Source: Blastocatellia bacterium (GTDB lineage: Bacteria; Acidobacteriota; Blastocatellia; Pyrinomonadales; Pyrinomonadaceae). From it: a stretch of DNA of 11,315 bases. The stretch is taken from NCBI GenBank assembly GCA_013695495.1, contig JACDAK010000284.1, forward strand, positions 1 to 11,315. The letters run 5' to 3'. Positions 1 to 6,544 of the stretch are shown here, piece after piece (within the stretch, counting starts at the first letter, position 1; the number at the start of each line of letters is the position of its first letter). Below the pieces are notes generated by a model, which had not been told where the DNA came from, did not search any database, and worked only from the letters and a program-made list of their open reading frames with translations. Position numbers and translations under genes: made by a program.

Positions 1-277
1 TGATGACCTCGCCATGCGTCACCTCCTCGATCCCCCAACGCTCCATGAATTTGCTGATCACCGGATCGCGCCCCGTCGGGGTGCGTCGCAGCTCCGCGTG
101 ATACATCTCCGTCAGCGTCTCGACGTCGCGCATATACAGTAGACATGGGATGAACTTCGGGTCAAAGTCCGAATGGCGAACGTCGTCCCACGGAATCGCA
201 TCAATGAAATCATCGGTCAAAGCTCTTGGTTGAGCTTCATACCAGCTAAGGACTTCTTCCTTGGTTTCAAACGCCAT
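1..277 (-). CDS. Ferritin-like (diiron carboxylate) family protein, 3' part cut off by window edge
   Basis: The reading frame opens at an ATG (complement of 275-277) and stays open to the window edge, giving 92 residues of the N-terminal part. It starts MAFETKEEVLSWYEAQPRAL. A helix with Glu (about residue 56, DVETLTEMY) is followed about 30 residues later by WGIEEVTHGE (about residues 82-91). An ExxH motif after an upstream helical Glu is the usual metal-ligand pattern of ferritin-like diiron proteins, including acyl-ACP desaturase and rubrerythrin relatives. I infer a four-helix diiron domain, possibly a desaturase- or oxygenase-like enzyme. The substrate cannot be told, and the second ligand pair would lie outside the window. 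No strong Shine-Dalgarno sequence is visible. The ATG is chosen because the upstream in-frame codons offer no other start. It is divergent from the PD40 gene, sharing a 126-nt upstream region. Confidence 0.6.
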   Translation of the reverse strand, partial: MAFETKEEVLSWYEAQPRALTDDFIDAIPWDDVRHSDFDPKFIPCLLYMRDVETLTEMYHAELRRTPTGRDPVISKFMERWGIEEVTHGEVI

Positions 278-324
278 AGTGAATGGTTTGATAAAGTAAC
301 GGAAAATATACGAATTCCGGCGAT

Positions 325-353
325 TTAACGCCCCGGAGCGAAAAAGTTATACT
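325..353 (+). promoter_or_regulatory. Candidate sigma-70-like promoter of the PD40 gene
   Basis: TTAACG (325-330) matches 4 of 6 bases of the -35 consensus. TATACT (348-353) matches 5 of 6 bases of the -10 consensus, and the spacer is 17 nt. Transcription would start near 360, leaving a leader of about 44 nt before the ATG at 404. It lies in the divergent intergenic region, which otherwise shows nothing distinctive. Consensus match only. Confidence 0.35.
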
Positions 354-403
354 AGGGAGTAATTTCGAACAGCTTTCACTATCAGATTCAGACCACCATT
401 TCA

Positions 404-1450
404 ATGAAGAGATTATACATTATACTTGCGCTCTTAATAACCCTTACTTTTCCTGCGTTTGCACAGAATCCGACCCTGTGGTTTACCGGCGAAAAACGTC
501 TCAAGAATATAAAACAGCTCACCAACGGCGGTGAGAATGCCGAAGCTTATTTCTCGTCCGACAGCAAAAAGCTGATCTTCCATTTTTTTTTTTATGTTAG
601 GTCGTGCTACGAGATCTACACGATGAACATCGACGGTTCGAACGTAAAGATGGTTTCGAACGGTAAGGGCAGAACGACCTGCGCATACTTCCACCGCGGC
701 GGGAAGCGAATAATCTATTCATCGACCCACGCAGCTGCCGACGAGTGCCCGCCGAACCCCGATTTCTCGCAAGGCTACGTCTGGCCGATCTTCCCGACGT
801 TTGATATCTACTCCGCGAACGCTGACGGTTCAAGTCCCGTACGCCTGACCAATTCTCCGAGTTACGACGCCGAGGCAACGATCTCGCCCGACGGCAAGAC
901 AATCGTCTTCACCTCCACGCGAGACGGCGACCTCGATATTTACACGATGGACATCGACGGCATTAACGTGAAGAGGCTGACGAACGAACTCGGTTACGAC
1001 GGCGGCGCTTTCTTCTCGCCGAACGGCAAGATGATAATCTATCGCGCTCATCATCCTAAGACCGAGGCTGAGATCGCGCGCTACAAAGAACGTCTCGCAC
1101 AAGACCTTATCGAACCTGCCACTTTCGAGATCTGGGTGATGAATGCCGACGGCAGCAACAAACGGCAAGTCACGAAACTCGGCGCCGCATCATTCGCTCC
1201 CTTCGTAACGCCGGATAACAAGTCTGTGATCTTCGCGACAAATTATTTCGCGAAAGATCCGCGCAAACGGAACTTTGATCTTGCGATGATAAATCTCAAC
1301 GGCACTGGCCTCGAGCAGGTCACGTTTAATGAAAGCTTCGATGGGTTCCCGATGTTCTCACCCGACGGCAAAAAGCTCGTCTTTGCCTCGAACAGAAACG
1401 GTGCCAAAGAAGGCGAGACGAACGTTTTCATTGCCGACTGGGTGCGATGA
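404..1450 (+). CDS. Exported TolB-like PD40 beta-propeller protein
   Basis: 348 residues. An N-terminal signal peptide (basic MKR, hydrophobic core about 4-18, likely cleavage after AFA near residue 20) sends it to the periplasm or cell surface. The rest is about six PD40/WD40-like repeats. Each has an SPDG-type turn followed by a strand such as KTIVFTSTRDG and then DIYTMDIDG-type motifs, and RLTN/QVT motifs close the blades. The repeats match the TolB C-terminal propeller, but the N-terminal TolB domain is absent, so this is not TolB itself. Proteins of this kind usually serve as binding scaffolds, and no catalytic residues are apparent. The first blade is odd: the expected S-x-R-D-G strand end is replaced by HFFFYVRSCY (residues about 60-69), encoded across an uninterrupted run of 11 T (583-593). 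The gene is monocistronic or followed by the dapF-like gene 45 nt downstream. Confidence 0.8.
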   Translation: MKRLYIILALLITLTFPAFAQNPTLWFTGEKRLKNIKQLTNGGENAEAYFSSDSKKLIFHFFFYVRSCYEIYTMNIDGSNVKMVSNGKGRTTCAYFHRGGKRIIYSSTHAAADECPPNPDFSQGYVWPIFPTFDIYSANADGSSPVRLTNSPSYDAEATISPDGKTIVFTSTRDGDLDIYTMDIDGINVKRLTNELGYDGGAFFSPNGKMIIYRAHHPKTEAEIARYKERLAQDLIEPATFEIWVMNADGSNKRQVTKLGAASFAPFVTPDNKSVIFATNYFAKDPRKRNFDLAMINLNGTGLEQVTFNESFDGFPMFSPDGKKLVFASNRNGAKEGETNVFIADWVR

Positions 1451-1495
1451 TCAGGTTTTGATGTAAAATCATCAGATCCGAATCTTTTCAGAGTT

Positions 1496-2350
1496 ATGCC
1501 TGCAATAAAGTTCTGCAAATTTCACGGTTTCGGCAACGATTACATCGTGATCGAAAAAGAGCAGATCCCGTCTGCTCTCGAGTTGCCTGATCTCGCCCGG
1601 TCCATCTGTGAACGCCACACAGGCGTCGGATCTGACGGCATCGCCGTGCTCTCCAAATCTGACGGCACCACAGCCGACTATTTCTGTGAGATAGTAAATC
1701 CCGACGGCAGCATCGCCGGATTCTCCGGCAACGGCACCCGCAGCGCGGTTGGCTATCTGTTTTACAACTCGATCTGGCCCTACCCAAGCCTCAAGCTCGA
1801 AACGCGCAGCGGTATCAAGGTCTATACACTTATCGAAAACGAGGCAGAGGGCCACTACTGGCTTGAAGCCGAGATCGGCAAGCCCAAGTTCGCATCAGAC
1901 AAGGTCCCCGTCGCGCTCGAGACCCGCTCAGATTCCGTGGTCGATCACCCGCTCACGGCCGGCGGGCGAACATTTCTTATGTCCTGCGTGAATGTGGGAA
2001 ATCCCGTGGCGTGCACATTCGTAGAAGATTTCGATTTTGACTGGCGCTCCGCTGGTCGCGAGCTTGAGGTTCACTCCTTTTTCCCCGAAAAAGCCAACAT
2101 CGTTTTCGTGAAAGTCATCGACCGCGAAAACATCGAGCTTCGTATTTGGGAGCGGGCTGCGGGCGAGACAACGGCGTCGGGAACGTGCGCGTCGGGCTCT
2201 GCGGTGCTTAGTGCCTTTACCGGCCGCACCGATCGTACCGTTTCAGTTCTGACAGAGGGCGGCACAACCGAGGTCTTCTGGCGAAAAGACGACGAGATCC
2301 TCATCGCCGGCCGTGCGGACCTCGCGTTCCGCGGCGAATGGCCAGTGTGA
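1496..2350 (+). CDS. DapF-like (diaminopimelate epimerase family) protein lacking the catalytic cysteines
   Basis: 284 residues, about the usual DapF length (~275-285), with the two-lobed family layout. The family's motifs are present in order: HGFGNDYIVIE (10-20), HTGVGSDGIAVL (41-52), NPDGSIAGFSGNGTRS (68-83), NVGNP (166-170), ERAAGET (219-225) and a glycine-rich loop ASGTCASG (227-234). Canonical DapF interconverts LL- and meso-diaminopimelate for lysine and peptidoglycan synthesis using two cysteines (C73 and C217 in E. coli). Here the aligned positions are Ser77 and Ser228, the conserved His of the NVGNPH motif is Val171, and a cysteine sits three residues further on at 231. Asn14 and Glu219 are kept. 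The frame is intact, so this is a maintained protein and not decay. DAP epimerase activity is therefore doubtful, and a divergent isomerase or racemase is possible. From memory, Ser-containing DapF relatives exist in databases. No gene symbol is given for this reason. The ATG has no strong Shine-Dalgarno sequence. Confidence 0.75.
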   Translation: MPAIKFCKFHGFGNDYIVIEKEQIPSALELPDLARSICERHTGVGSDGIAVLSKSDGTTADYFCEIVNPDGSIAGFSGNGTRSAVGYLFYNSIWPYPSLKLETRSGIKVYTLIENEAEGHYWLEAEIGKPKFASDKVPVALETRSDSVVDHPLTAGGRTFLMSCVNVGNPVACTFVEDFDFDWRSAGRELEVHSFFPEKANIVFVKVIDRENIELRIWERAAGETTASGTCASGSAVLSAFTGRTDRTVSVLTEGGTTEVFWRKDDEILIAGRADLAFRGEWPV

Positions 2351-2809
2351 TCACTCCCCCTCAATGATCGATTTCACCGCGTTCTGCCGAAATTCAAAAA
2401 TATAATTCAGTTCACGACGGACTAGGAAATGCACCAGATTGCCAAACGGCGCGAACGGTAGCCTGTATCTCACCTCGTCCGTGATCCTCGTCGTTTCGGC
2501 GTCGATCTCCTCGAATCGATGGTGGTGGATCCATTGGCGATACGGGCCCTTCAACTGAGTATCGACAAACTCGTACGGAGGATTCCAAAGTGTTATCTCC
2601 GTCCGCCATTTGATGGGCATCCCCCGAAGCCGAAGGTTGTAATCAATCAGCGTACCCTTCTCGATCTCGAACGGCTGCGGCGTTGTGATAACAAAGCCGA
2701 GTTCCGGCGGAGTGATCCGCTCTAGGTTTGCGGCGTCGGCAAAAAAGTCAAAAACTGCCGGCCGCGGCCGATTCAACACCGATTCAACCGCTAAGATATG
2801 TTCTGCCAT
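2351..2809 (-). CDS. SRPBCC-fold (START/polyketide cyclase-like) protein
   Basis: 152 residues, the typical size of single-domain SRPBCC proteins, which form a helix-grip fold with a deep hydrophobic pocket. Visible hallmarks are a strand then NRPRPAVFDFFADAANLERI (13-32), the usual 'bet v1-like' helix after the first strand. This is followed by TPP(E)LGF, DYNLRLRGMPIKWRTEI, GPYRQWIHHHRFEEI and TRITDEVRYRLPFAPFG. The C-terminal helix HFLVRRELNYIFEFRQNAVK lines the pocket in this family. Proteins with this pattern bind small hydrophobic molecules, and many are of unknown ligand. No signal peptide, so it is cytoplasmic. Its stop codon abuts the stop of the dapF-like gene (TGA then TCA, a TGATCA palindrome), so the two genes converge with no spacer. 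It is a distinct transcription unit, with about 88 nt between its start and the pseudogene end. Confidence 0.75.
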   Translation of the reverse strand: MAEHILAVESVLNRPRPAVFDFFADAANLERITPPELGFVITTPQPFEIEKGTLIDYNLRLRGMPIKWRTEITLWNPPYEFVDTQLKGPYRQWIHHHRFEEIDAETTRITDEVRYRLPFAPFGNLVHFLVRRELNYIFEFRQNAVKSIIEGE

Positions 2810-2843
2810 TCTTCTTCGCTGATCCCAAATCCCTATTTCGCCG

Positions 2844-2855
2844 AACCGGCCGGTT
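2844..2855. repeat. 12-bp perfect palindrome upstream of the SRPBCC gene
   Basis: AACCGGCCGGTT is perfectly palindromic and lies 35 nt upstream of the SRPBCC start, within the only non-coding stretch between it and the remnant to its right. It is too compact to form a good terminator hairpin and has no T run beside it. It could be an operator, but chance is a fair explanation in GC-rich DNA. Confidence 0.2.
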
Positions 2856-2897
2856 TAGATGTGCGCGCGATGACTTGAACCGACATATCGAACTTTA

Positions 2898-3397
2898 TCA
2901 AGGGGTGAGCGGTTTAATCCAAGTACGGCTCGGCATCACAGAAATCCTCATCGGCAAGACGCTCATCTCGGCACCCAGCGTGAATCCCACTCCACTATTT
3001 CCGGCACCCAGATACCGCTTAAAGCAGGTGGCCAAAGTGAAACCGGCGGAGCTGTTAAGAAAATTTGCCCGCCAACGGTGAACGGAGGAATATCTATGTC
3101 TACCCCAAGGGTAATCGTGTCGCCGGTGAGAACTGACGATGCGCTGCCAAACAGGTAGGTAAGGCTGTCACCCGCAGAAAAGCCGATGTTGGTGATCATC
3201 CCGACAGATAGAGTGCCAAATAACCCAATCTCTCGTCTCGGTCTCTTATTCCAACTCCCCCACCAAGTCCCGCTGCAACACCCGCCCCCGCTGAAGCGAC
3301 GAGTCCAAAGGCAACAGTAATAGCCGGACGCCCGATGTTTAAAATATTTGCTAAAGAGTTTGAGAAAAGTTTGGCGCTTGAAATCCCATTCTTTCAT
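2898..3397 (-). pseudogene. Frameshifted remnant of an unrecognised hydrophobic/beta-rich protein
   Basis: No single frame spans this interval, but protein-like segments line up across three frames on the minus strand. From about 3390 to 3220 one frame reads SNSLANILNIGRPAITVAFG and then a Gly/Ala-rich stretch (VASAGAGVAAGLGGGVG) ending RDRDERLGY. A second frame continues from about 3219 with FGTLSVGMITNIGFSAG, TYLFG, GDTITLGVDIDIPPFTVGGQ and IFLTAPPV. A third frame, entered between about 3058 and 2988, reads VGFTLGAEMSVLPMRISVMP to a stop at 2898-2900. Joining the second and third frames to what precedes each needs a lost base: near 3218-3222 and again before about 2988. The only ATG (3397, 3 nt after the stop of the upstream gene) is in a different frame from the first segment, implying a third disruption. 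The whole would be roughly 160 residues. The Gly-zipper-like segment suggests membrane interaction. I do not recognise the family. It may be a decayed gene, or sequencing indels in an intact one. Confidence 0.45.
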
Positions 3398-3400
3398 CTT

Positions 3401-3922
3401 TTATGGCAGATAGAGTTTCGGAATAGGATTATCCGGCGTCTCGGCCTGCCAATAGATGGTCATTATCCACCACCGCTTCCCGTCAAAAAGCAGTTGAAAG
3501 CTGTTGATGCCCCGCATGAAAGGCTTCGTGTCATCCTTCTTTCTAAACGCCTCGTAGGTCGAAAACACGTGAACGATGTTGCCGTAGCGATCTGTCTTGC
3601 GGGCCACCTCGCGTTCGTGAAAGCCGTCCTTCCCAAACCCCGGAGCTGCGCGTTCAACATACCCGTCCGGAGTCATAGATACGGCGTTAAACATGCCGGT
3701 CTGAGGATTCTTCCCAGTGGGTATCAACCTTGCGTCTTTATGAAACACCGCTCGAAAGCGGTCCCAGTCACGCTCAACCCCCGCGTCACCCGAGATGACC
3801 TCGTAAACAGCCTTGATTATCGCCTCGGGCGATGCGTGGTCCGGATTAGGCCCTTTTTCCGTTTGCCCGAACGCCGCCGAAGCCAGAAGAGTAAAAAGTG
3901 CGAATGTTAATAGCTTTTTCAT
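3401..3922 (-). CDS. Exported SnoaL/NTF2-like domain protein
   Basis: 173 residues. A clear signal peptide (MKKLLTFALFTLLASAAFGQ, cleavage likely near residues 18-20) is followed by a single NTF2/SnoaL-like cone fold of about 150 residues. Visible are the first long helix (HASPEAIIKAVYEVISG, 29-45), DWDRFRAVFHKDARLIP (52-68), FHEREVARKTDRYGNIVHVF (101-120) with STYEAF, and the closing strands GINSFQLLFDGKRWWIMTIYW (138-158). The pattern 'W-x-x-F-x-x-x-F..ARLIP' with the terminal 'DG.RWWI..IYW' is common in secreted NTF2-like proteins of unknown function. Some members are isomerases or dehydratases, and others only bind ligands. No catalytic dyad can be assigned with confidence. It lies 35 nt downstream of the nuclease lipoprotein gene on the same strand, so co-transcription is plausible, and the decayed reading frame lies immediately downstream. 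Confidence 0.7.
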   Translation of the reverse strand: MKKLLTFALFTLLASAAFGQTEKGPNPDHASPEAIIKAVYEVISGDAGVERDWDRFRAVFHKDARLIPTGKNPQTGMFNAVSMTPDGYVERAAPGFGKDGFHEREVARKTDRYGNIVHVFSTYEAFRKKDDTKPFMRGINSFQLLFDGKRWWIMTIYWQAETPDNPIPKLYLP

Positions 3923-3957
3923 CTTTCGTCATACGCTGATCACGACGAATTGTTTCC

Positions 3958-4845
3958 TCAACGTTGTCGCGAAAGCTCGATCAGTCCCTCCCGTAGCGAC
4001 ACCGGAAGCTCCGCGAAAAAACGGAGACCCGTCCGTTTTTCCAATTCGGCGATCGTGACGCGGTAATCCTGCCACGCGGAATTATCGATATTCGGAACAT
4101 TCGGCATGTCTACCGCCACAACCTGAAGCACGACCTCAGCGGAGTAAAGATCGCTTCCTGCCGGCACCGCAACCATGATCTTCCAAAAATTGGTAGGAAC
4201 AGTCACGCGTGTCCGCAGCCTTCCGGACCCGCCATAGACACCCGCGATCGAATATACATCGTTCCCTCGCCGCACCAGTCCGCGCGAGTAGGCCTCAAAC
4301 CGCTGCCACGGATATTGGTTTAGCGACCGCGTTTGCGGCGCAATATTCGTCATCAAAAACGTCTCTGCATTCAATGCTGCGTCGCCAAACCGATCCGCAC
4401 TAGGAACGAGATGTCCGCGATCATAGCCGCTGCCCGAGTAATCACGATGCTGTATCAGGTTGAAATTCTTCGGCAGACGCGGATCGACCTCAAACCTGGG
4501 CCGCGCGAGATTATCGCCAAGGTCACTCAGGGAAGTTCTCCAAGCGACCCAGTTCGCAGTCCCGCGGCTGTTGTTATACGAGATAACCAATCCGTTGCCG
4601 ATAATCAGAAAATTGTCGAAATTTATTGGCTCCGGCGTCGCACCTGAGGGATTGCCGAGCGCGAGGTGAGGACTCTGAAGGCTCGGCCGGGCCGCTTCGC
4701 CGATCGCGGTATCTGTTGTATGAACGGTGGGCTGCGGCATCAACTGCTCGCATCCGGACAAGAGCAGGAGTAGGCTCAGCAGTAGAAAACAGGCGCCGGA
4801 TCTGGCTAAGGAAAGATGCAAAGGCAGCGACATTGCCATCATCAT
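3958..4845 (-). CDS. Lipoprotein DNA/RNA non-specific endonuclease (NUC family)
   Basis: 295 residues. The N-terminus has a hydrophobic core (about 18-29) followed by LSGC with Cys32, a type II signal peptide, so the mature enzyme should be lipid-anchored in the envelope. The NUC (endonuclease G/Serratia nuclease) domain covers roughly residues 75-280. It contains YDRGHLVPSADR (141-152) with the general-base His145, and NIAPQTRSLNQYPWQRFE (167-184). In the latter, Asn176 matches the Mg-binding Asn and Glu184 the conserved Glu of the Serratia enzyme (H89, N119 and E127 there). All key residues are present, so it is likely active on extracellular or periplasmic DNA and RNA, for nutrient salvage or defence against foreign DNA. 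Several N-terminal Met codons (1, 2, 3, 5) leave the exact start open. It is first in a minus-strand run with the SnoaL-like gene, divergent from rlmN across 65 nt. Confidence 0.88.
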   Translation of the reverse strand: MMMAMSLPLHLSLARSGACFLLLSLLLLLSGCEQLMPQPTVHTTDTAIGEAARPSLQSPHLALGNPSGATPEPINFDNFLIIGNGLVISYNNSRGTANWVAWRTSLSDLGDNLARPRFEVDPRLPKNFNLIQHRDYSGSGYDRGHLVPSADRFGDAALNAETFLMTNIAPQTRSLNQYPWQRFEAYSRGLVRRGNDVYSIAGVYGGSGRLRTRVTVPTNFWKIMVAVPAGSDLYSAEVVLQVVAVDMPNVPNIDNSAWQDYRVTIAELEKRTGLRFFAELPVSLREGLIELSRQR

Positions 4846-4910
4846 AACAGACCGCCGCGAACTGGGGCACGATGCCCTCGGGTTGAGATTGCGGTAAAAT
4901 AAAATAAGCA

Positions 4911-6008
4911 GTGAACGACAAGCAACATTTAATAGGCTATAGCCGTGCGAAACTTATCGAACTCTTCTCACAGATGGGCGAGCCGCGTTACCGTGCCGAT
5001 CAGGTCTTTCGCGGCCTGCATCAACGGCGCCTGCGGTCGTTCGAAGAGATGACGGACCTGCCGAAAGCGCTGCGAGCAAAACTCGAAGAACATGCGGCAG
5101 CAGCGACGATAACCGTCGAATCGCGCTATCTTTCAGATGACGGCACCCGGCGCTATCTAATGAAAACTCGCGGCGGCCATCCGGTAGAGGCGGTTTTTAT
5201 CCCGACTGAAAACCGCGACACGATCTGCTTTTCGTCGCAATCGGGCTGTCCGCTCAAATGCGACTTCTGCCTGACCGCTAAACTTGGGTTGATCAGCAAC
5301 CTTACCGTGGGCGAAATAATCGAGCAGATCGTGATCGTTCTCAACGACGTTTACGGCGTCGCGGGTGCCACACCGCACGGCACAAATCTCGTCGCCATGG
5401 GCGCCGGCGAGCCATTCCTTAACTTCGACAACCTTATCAAAGCGCTCGAGATATTGTCCGACCCCAACGGCCTTTTCATCGTACCCGGTCGGGTCACCGT
5501 CTCAACCGCCGGCATCGTTCCGCGCATCTACGATTTCGCAAAACTCGAGCGCCGCCCTAATCTCGCTATATCGCTTTCGGCACCCGGCGATGAGCTCCGC
5601 GACCGCCTGATGCCTATCAACAAACGCTGGAACATCGACGAACTGCTGACCGCGGCGAAGGAATTTGAACGAACGCTCAAACGGGGTGAGCGGTTCACAT
5701 TCGAATACGTCCTGCTCGACGGCGTCAACGATACCGAACGCCATGCAAAGGAGCTTGTGAACCTTATAGAGCGGCACGAACTTCGACGAGTAAAGATAAA
5801 TCTAATCCCCCACAACCCGGCAGAACAGCTCGATTATTTCCCCTCCACCCGTGAAAGCGTCGAGCAATTTAAGCGAACCCTTGAGGCACGAGGTATCTCG
5901 GCATTCGTCCGTCGGCCCCGTGGCCGCGATATCTTCGCCGCCTGCGGCCAACTTGCAGCTAAGGAGGGGCCGAATCTCGTCCGCATCACGTCATTGGTCG
6001 GGGTCTAA
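4911..6008 (+). CDS. rlmN: 23S rRNA (adenine(2503)-C2)-methyltransferase RlmN
   Basis: 365 residues, the normal RlmN length. This radical-SAM enzyme methylates C2 of A2503 in 23S rRNA (and A37 in some tRNAs), with a cysteine of its own carrying the methyl group. The N-terminal accessory domain (about 8-95) includes the family's GEPRYRADQVFRGLH segment. The 4Fe-4S motif is CPLKCDFC (Cys113, Cys117, Cys120). Cys106, seven residues before the cluster, corresponds to the conserved Cys118 of E. coli, and Cys345 in RGRDIFAACGQL corresponds to the methyl-carrying Cys355. GAGEPFLNF, ISLSAPGDELRDRLMPI, FEYVLLDGVND and KINLIPHNP are further RlmN signatures. All catalytic residues are present. The start is GTG at 4911, chosen because the N-terminal helix begins right after it and the next in-frame Met (22) would cut into the domain. 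The upstream DNA is A-rich without a strong Shine-Dalgarno sequence. It leads a likely three-gene plus-strand operon. Confidence 0.96.
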   Translation: MNDKQHLIGYSRAKLIELFSQMGEPRYRADQVFRGLHQRRLRSFEEMTDLPKALRAKLEEHAAAATITVESRYLSDDGTRRYLMKTRGGHPVEAVFIPTENRDTICFSSQSGCPLKCDFCLTAKLGLISNLTVGEIIEQIVIVLNDVYGVAGATPHGTNLVAMGAGEPFLNFDNLIKALEILSDPNGLFIVPGRVTVSTAGIVPRIYDFAKLERRPNLAISLSAPGDELRDRLMPINKRWNIDELLTAAKEFERTLKRGERFTFEYVLLDGVNDTERHAKELVNLIERHELRRVKINLIPHNPAEQLDYFPSTRESVEQFKRTLEARGISAFVRRPRGRDIFAACGQLAAKEGPNLVRITSLVGV

Positions 6009-6011
6009 GTT

Positions 6012-6506
6012 ATGGAGATCTTGATACCAGGATTGATCCTTGTCGGCTTGATGGTTTACGCGTCGACCAAGATCAAGAAAACAGCCGCAATGGCATACGA
6101 CGAGGAGCAGTTTGAAAACGATCAATTTACGATCTTAAAACCGGAGGGTTTTATTATTCCTGTGGAATTCGAACGCAACGGTTTGTTCGAAGCCTACACA
6201 AAAGATTTCGGTGTTGACGAGGGCGGCGACATCCGAAAAGCATCAGCGGTGGTGCGGTTCCACCCGGACACAACATGTGAACGCCTTGGAAACGAGGTCG
6301 GGGGGATCGAGGTCGGTGTCGGCGAAGCCGATAATCTCACACTAACAGAAGAAAGCGACCTCAGGGGAGCCGCTATAATTAAAACCCACCGCCTTCGCGG
6401 CTCGAACGGCGGCGTTTACCACCTGCAAATCGACGCTCTGGATGACGGCGACACCATTGTCCCTGAGCGTGTAAGTCTAATGGCAGACAGCTTTAAACTA
6501 AGATGA
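6012..6506 (+). CDS. Hypothetical protein with one N-terminal membrane anchor
   Basis: 164 residues that I do not recognise as a named family. Residues about 2-18 (EILIPGLILVGLMVYAS) form one hydrophobic helix, followed by the basic KIKK. This suggests a single-pass anchor with most of the protein in the soluble part, and the KIKK just after the helix suggests a cytoplasmic C-terminal domain if the positive-inside rule holds. The soluble part is acidic and mixed alpha/beta (EQFENDQFTILKPEGFIIPV, SAVVRFHPDTTCERLG, GGVYHLQIDAL, PERVSLMADSFKL). The 'fxilkPegFiipv' strand and the final 'vsLmadSFkl' look like a small compact domain of the type that ends in '..i..sfk'. It begins 3 nt after the rlmN stop codon, so it is almost certainly co-transcribed and possibly translationally coupled. 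Function unknown. Confidence 0.75.
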   Translation: MEILIPGLILVGLMVYASTKIKKTAAMAYDEEQFENDQFTILKPEGFIIPVEFERNGLFEAYTKDFGVDEGGDIRKASAVVRFHPDTTCERLGNEVGGIEVGVGEADNLTLTEESDLRGAAIIKTHRLRGSNGGVYHLQIDALDDGDTIVPERVSLMADSFKLR

Positions 6507-6544
6507 CGCATCAAACCCTCTGATTCATCTTATGGAACGATTTT

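Noticed and set aside
1446..1473. Inverted repeat GATGAT/ATCATC between the PD40 and dapF-like genes
   Set aside because: A 6-bp stem with a 16-nt loop and low GC is weak, and no T run follows; chance is likely.
2348..2353. TGATCA at the dapF-like/SRPBCC junction as a regulatory site
   Set aside because: It is the two stop codons (TGA on each strand) placed back to back; no further structure supports function.
2728..3081. Plus-strand 117-residue ORF through the non-coding interval
   Set aside because: Low-complexity basic composition, overlaps SRPBCC in antisense, and the minus strand shows better protein-like sequence over the same interval.
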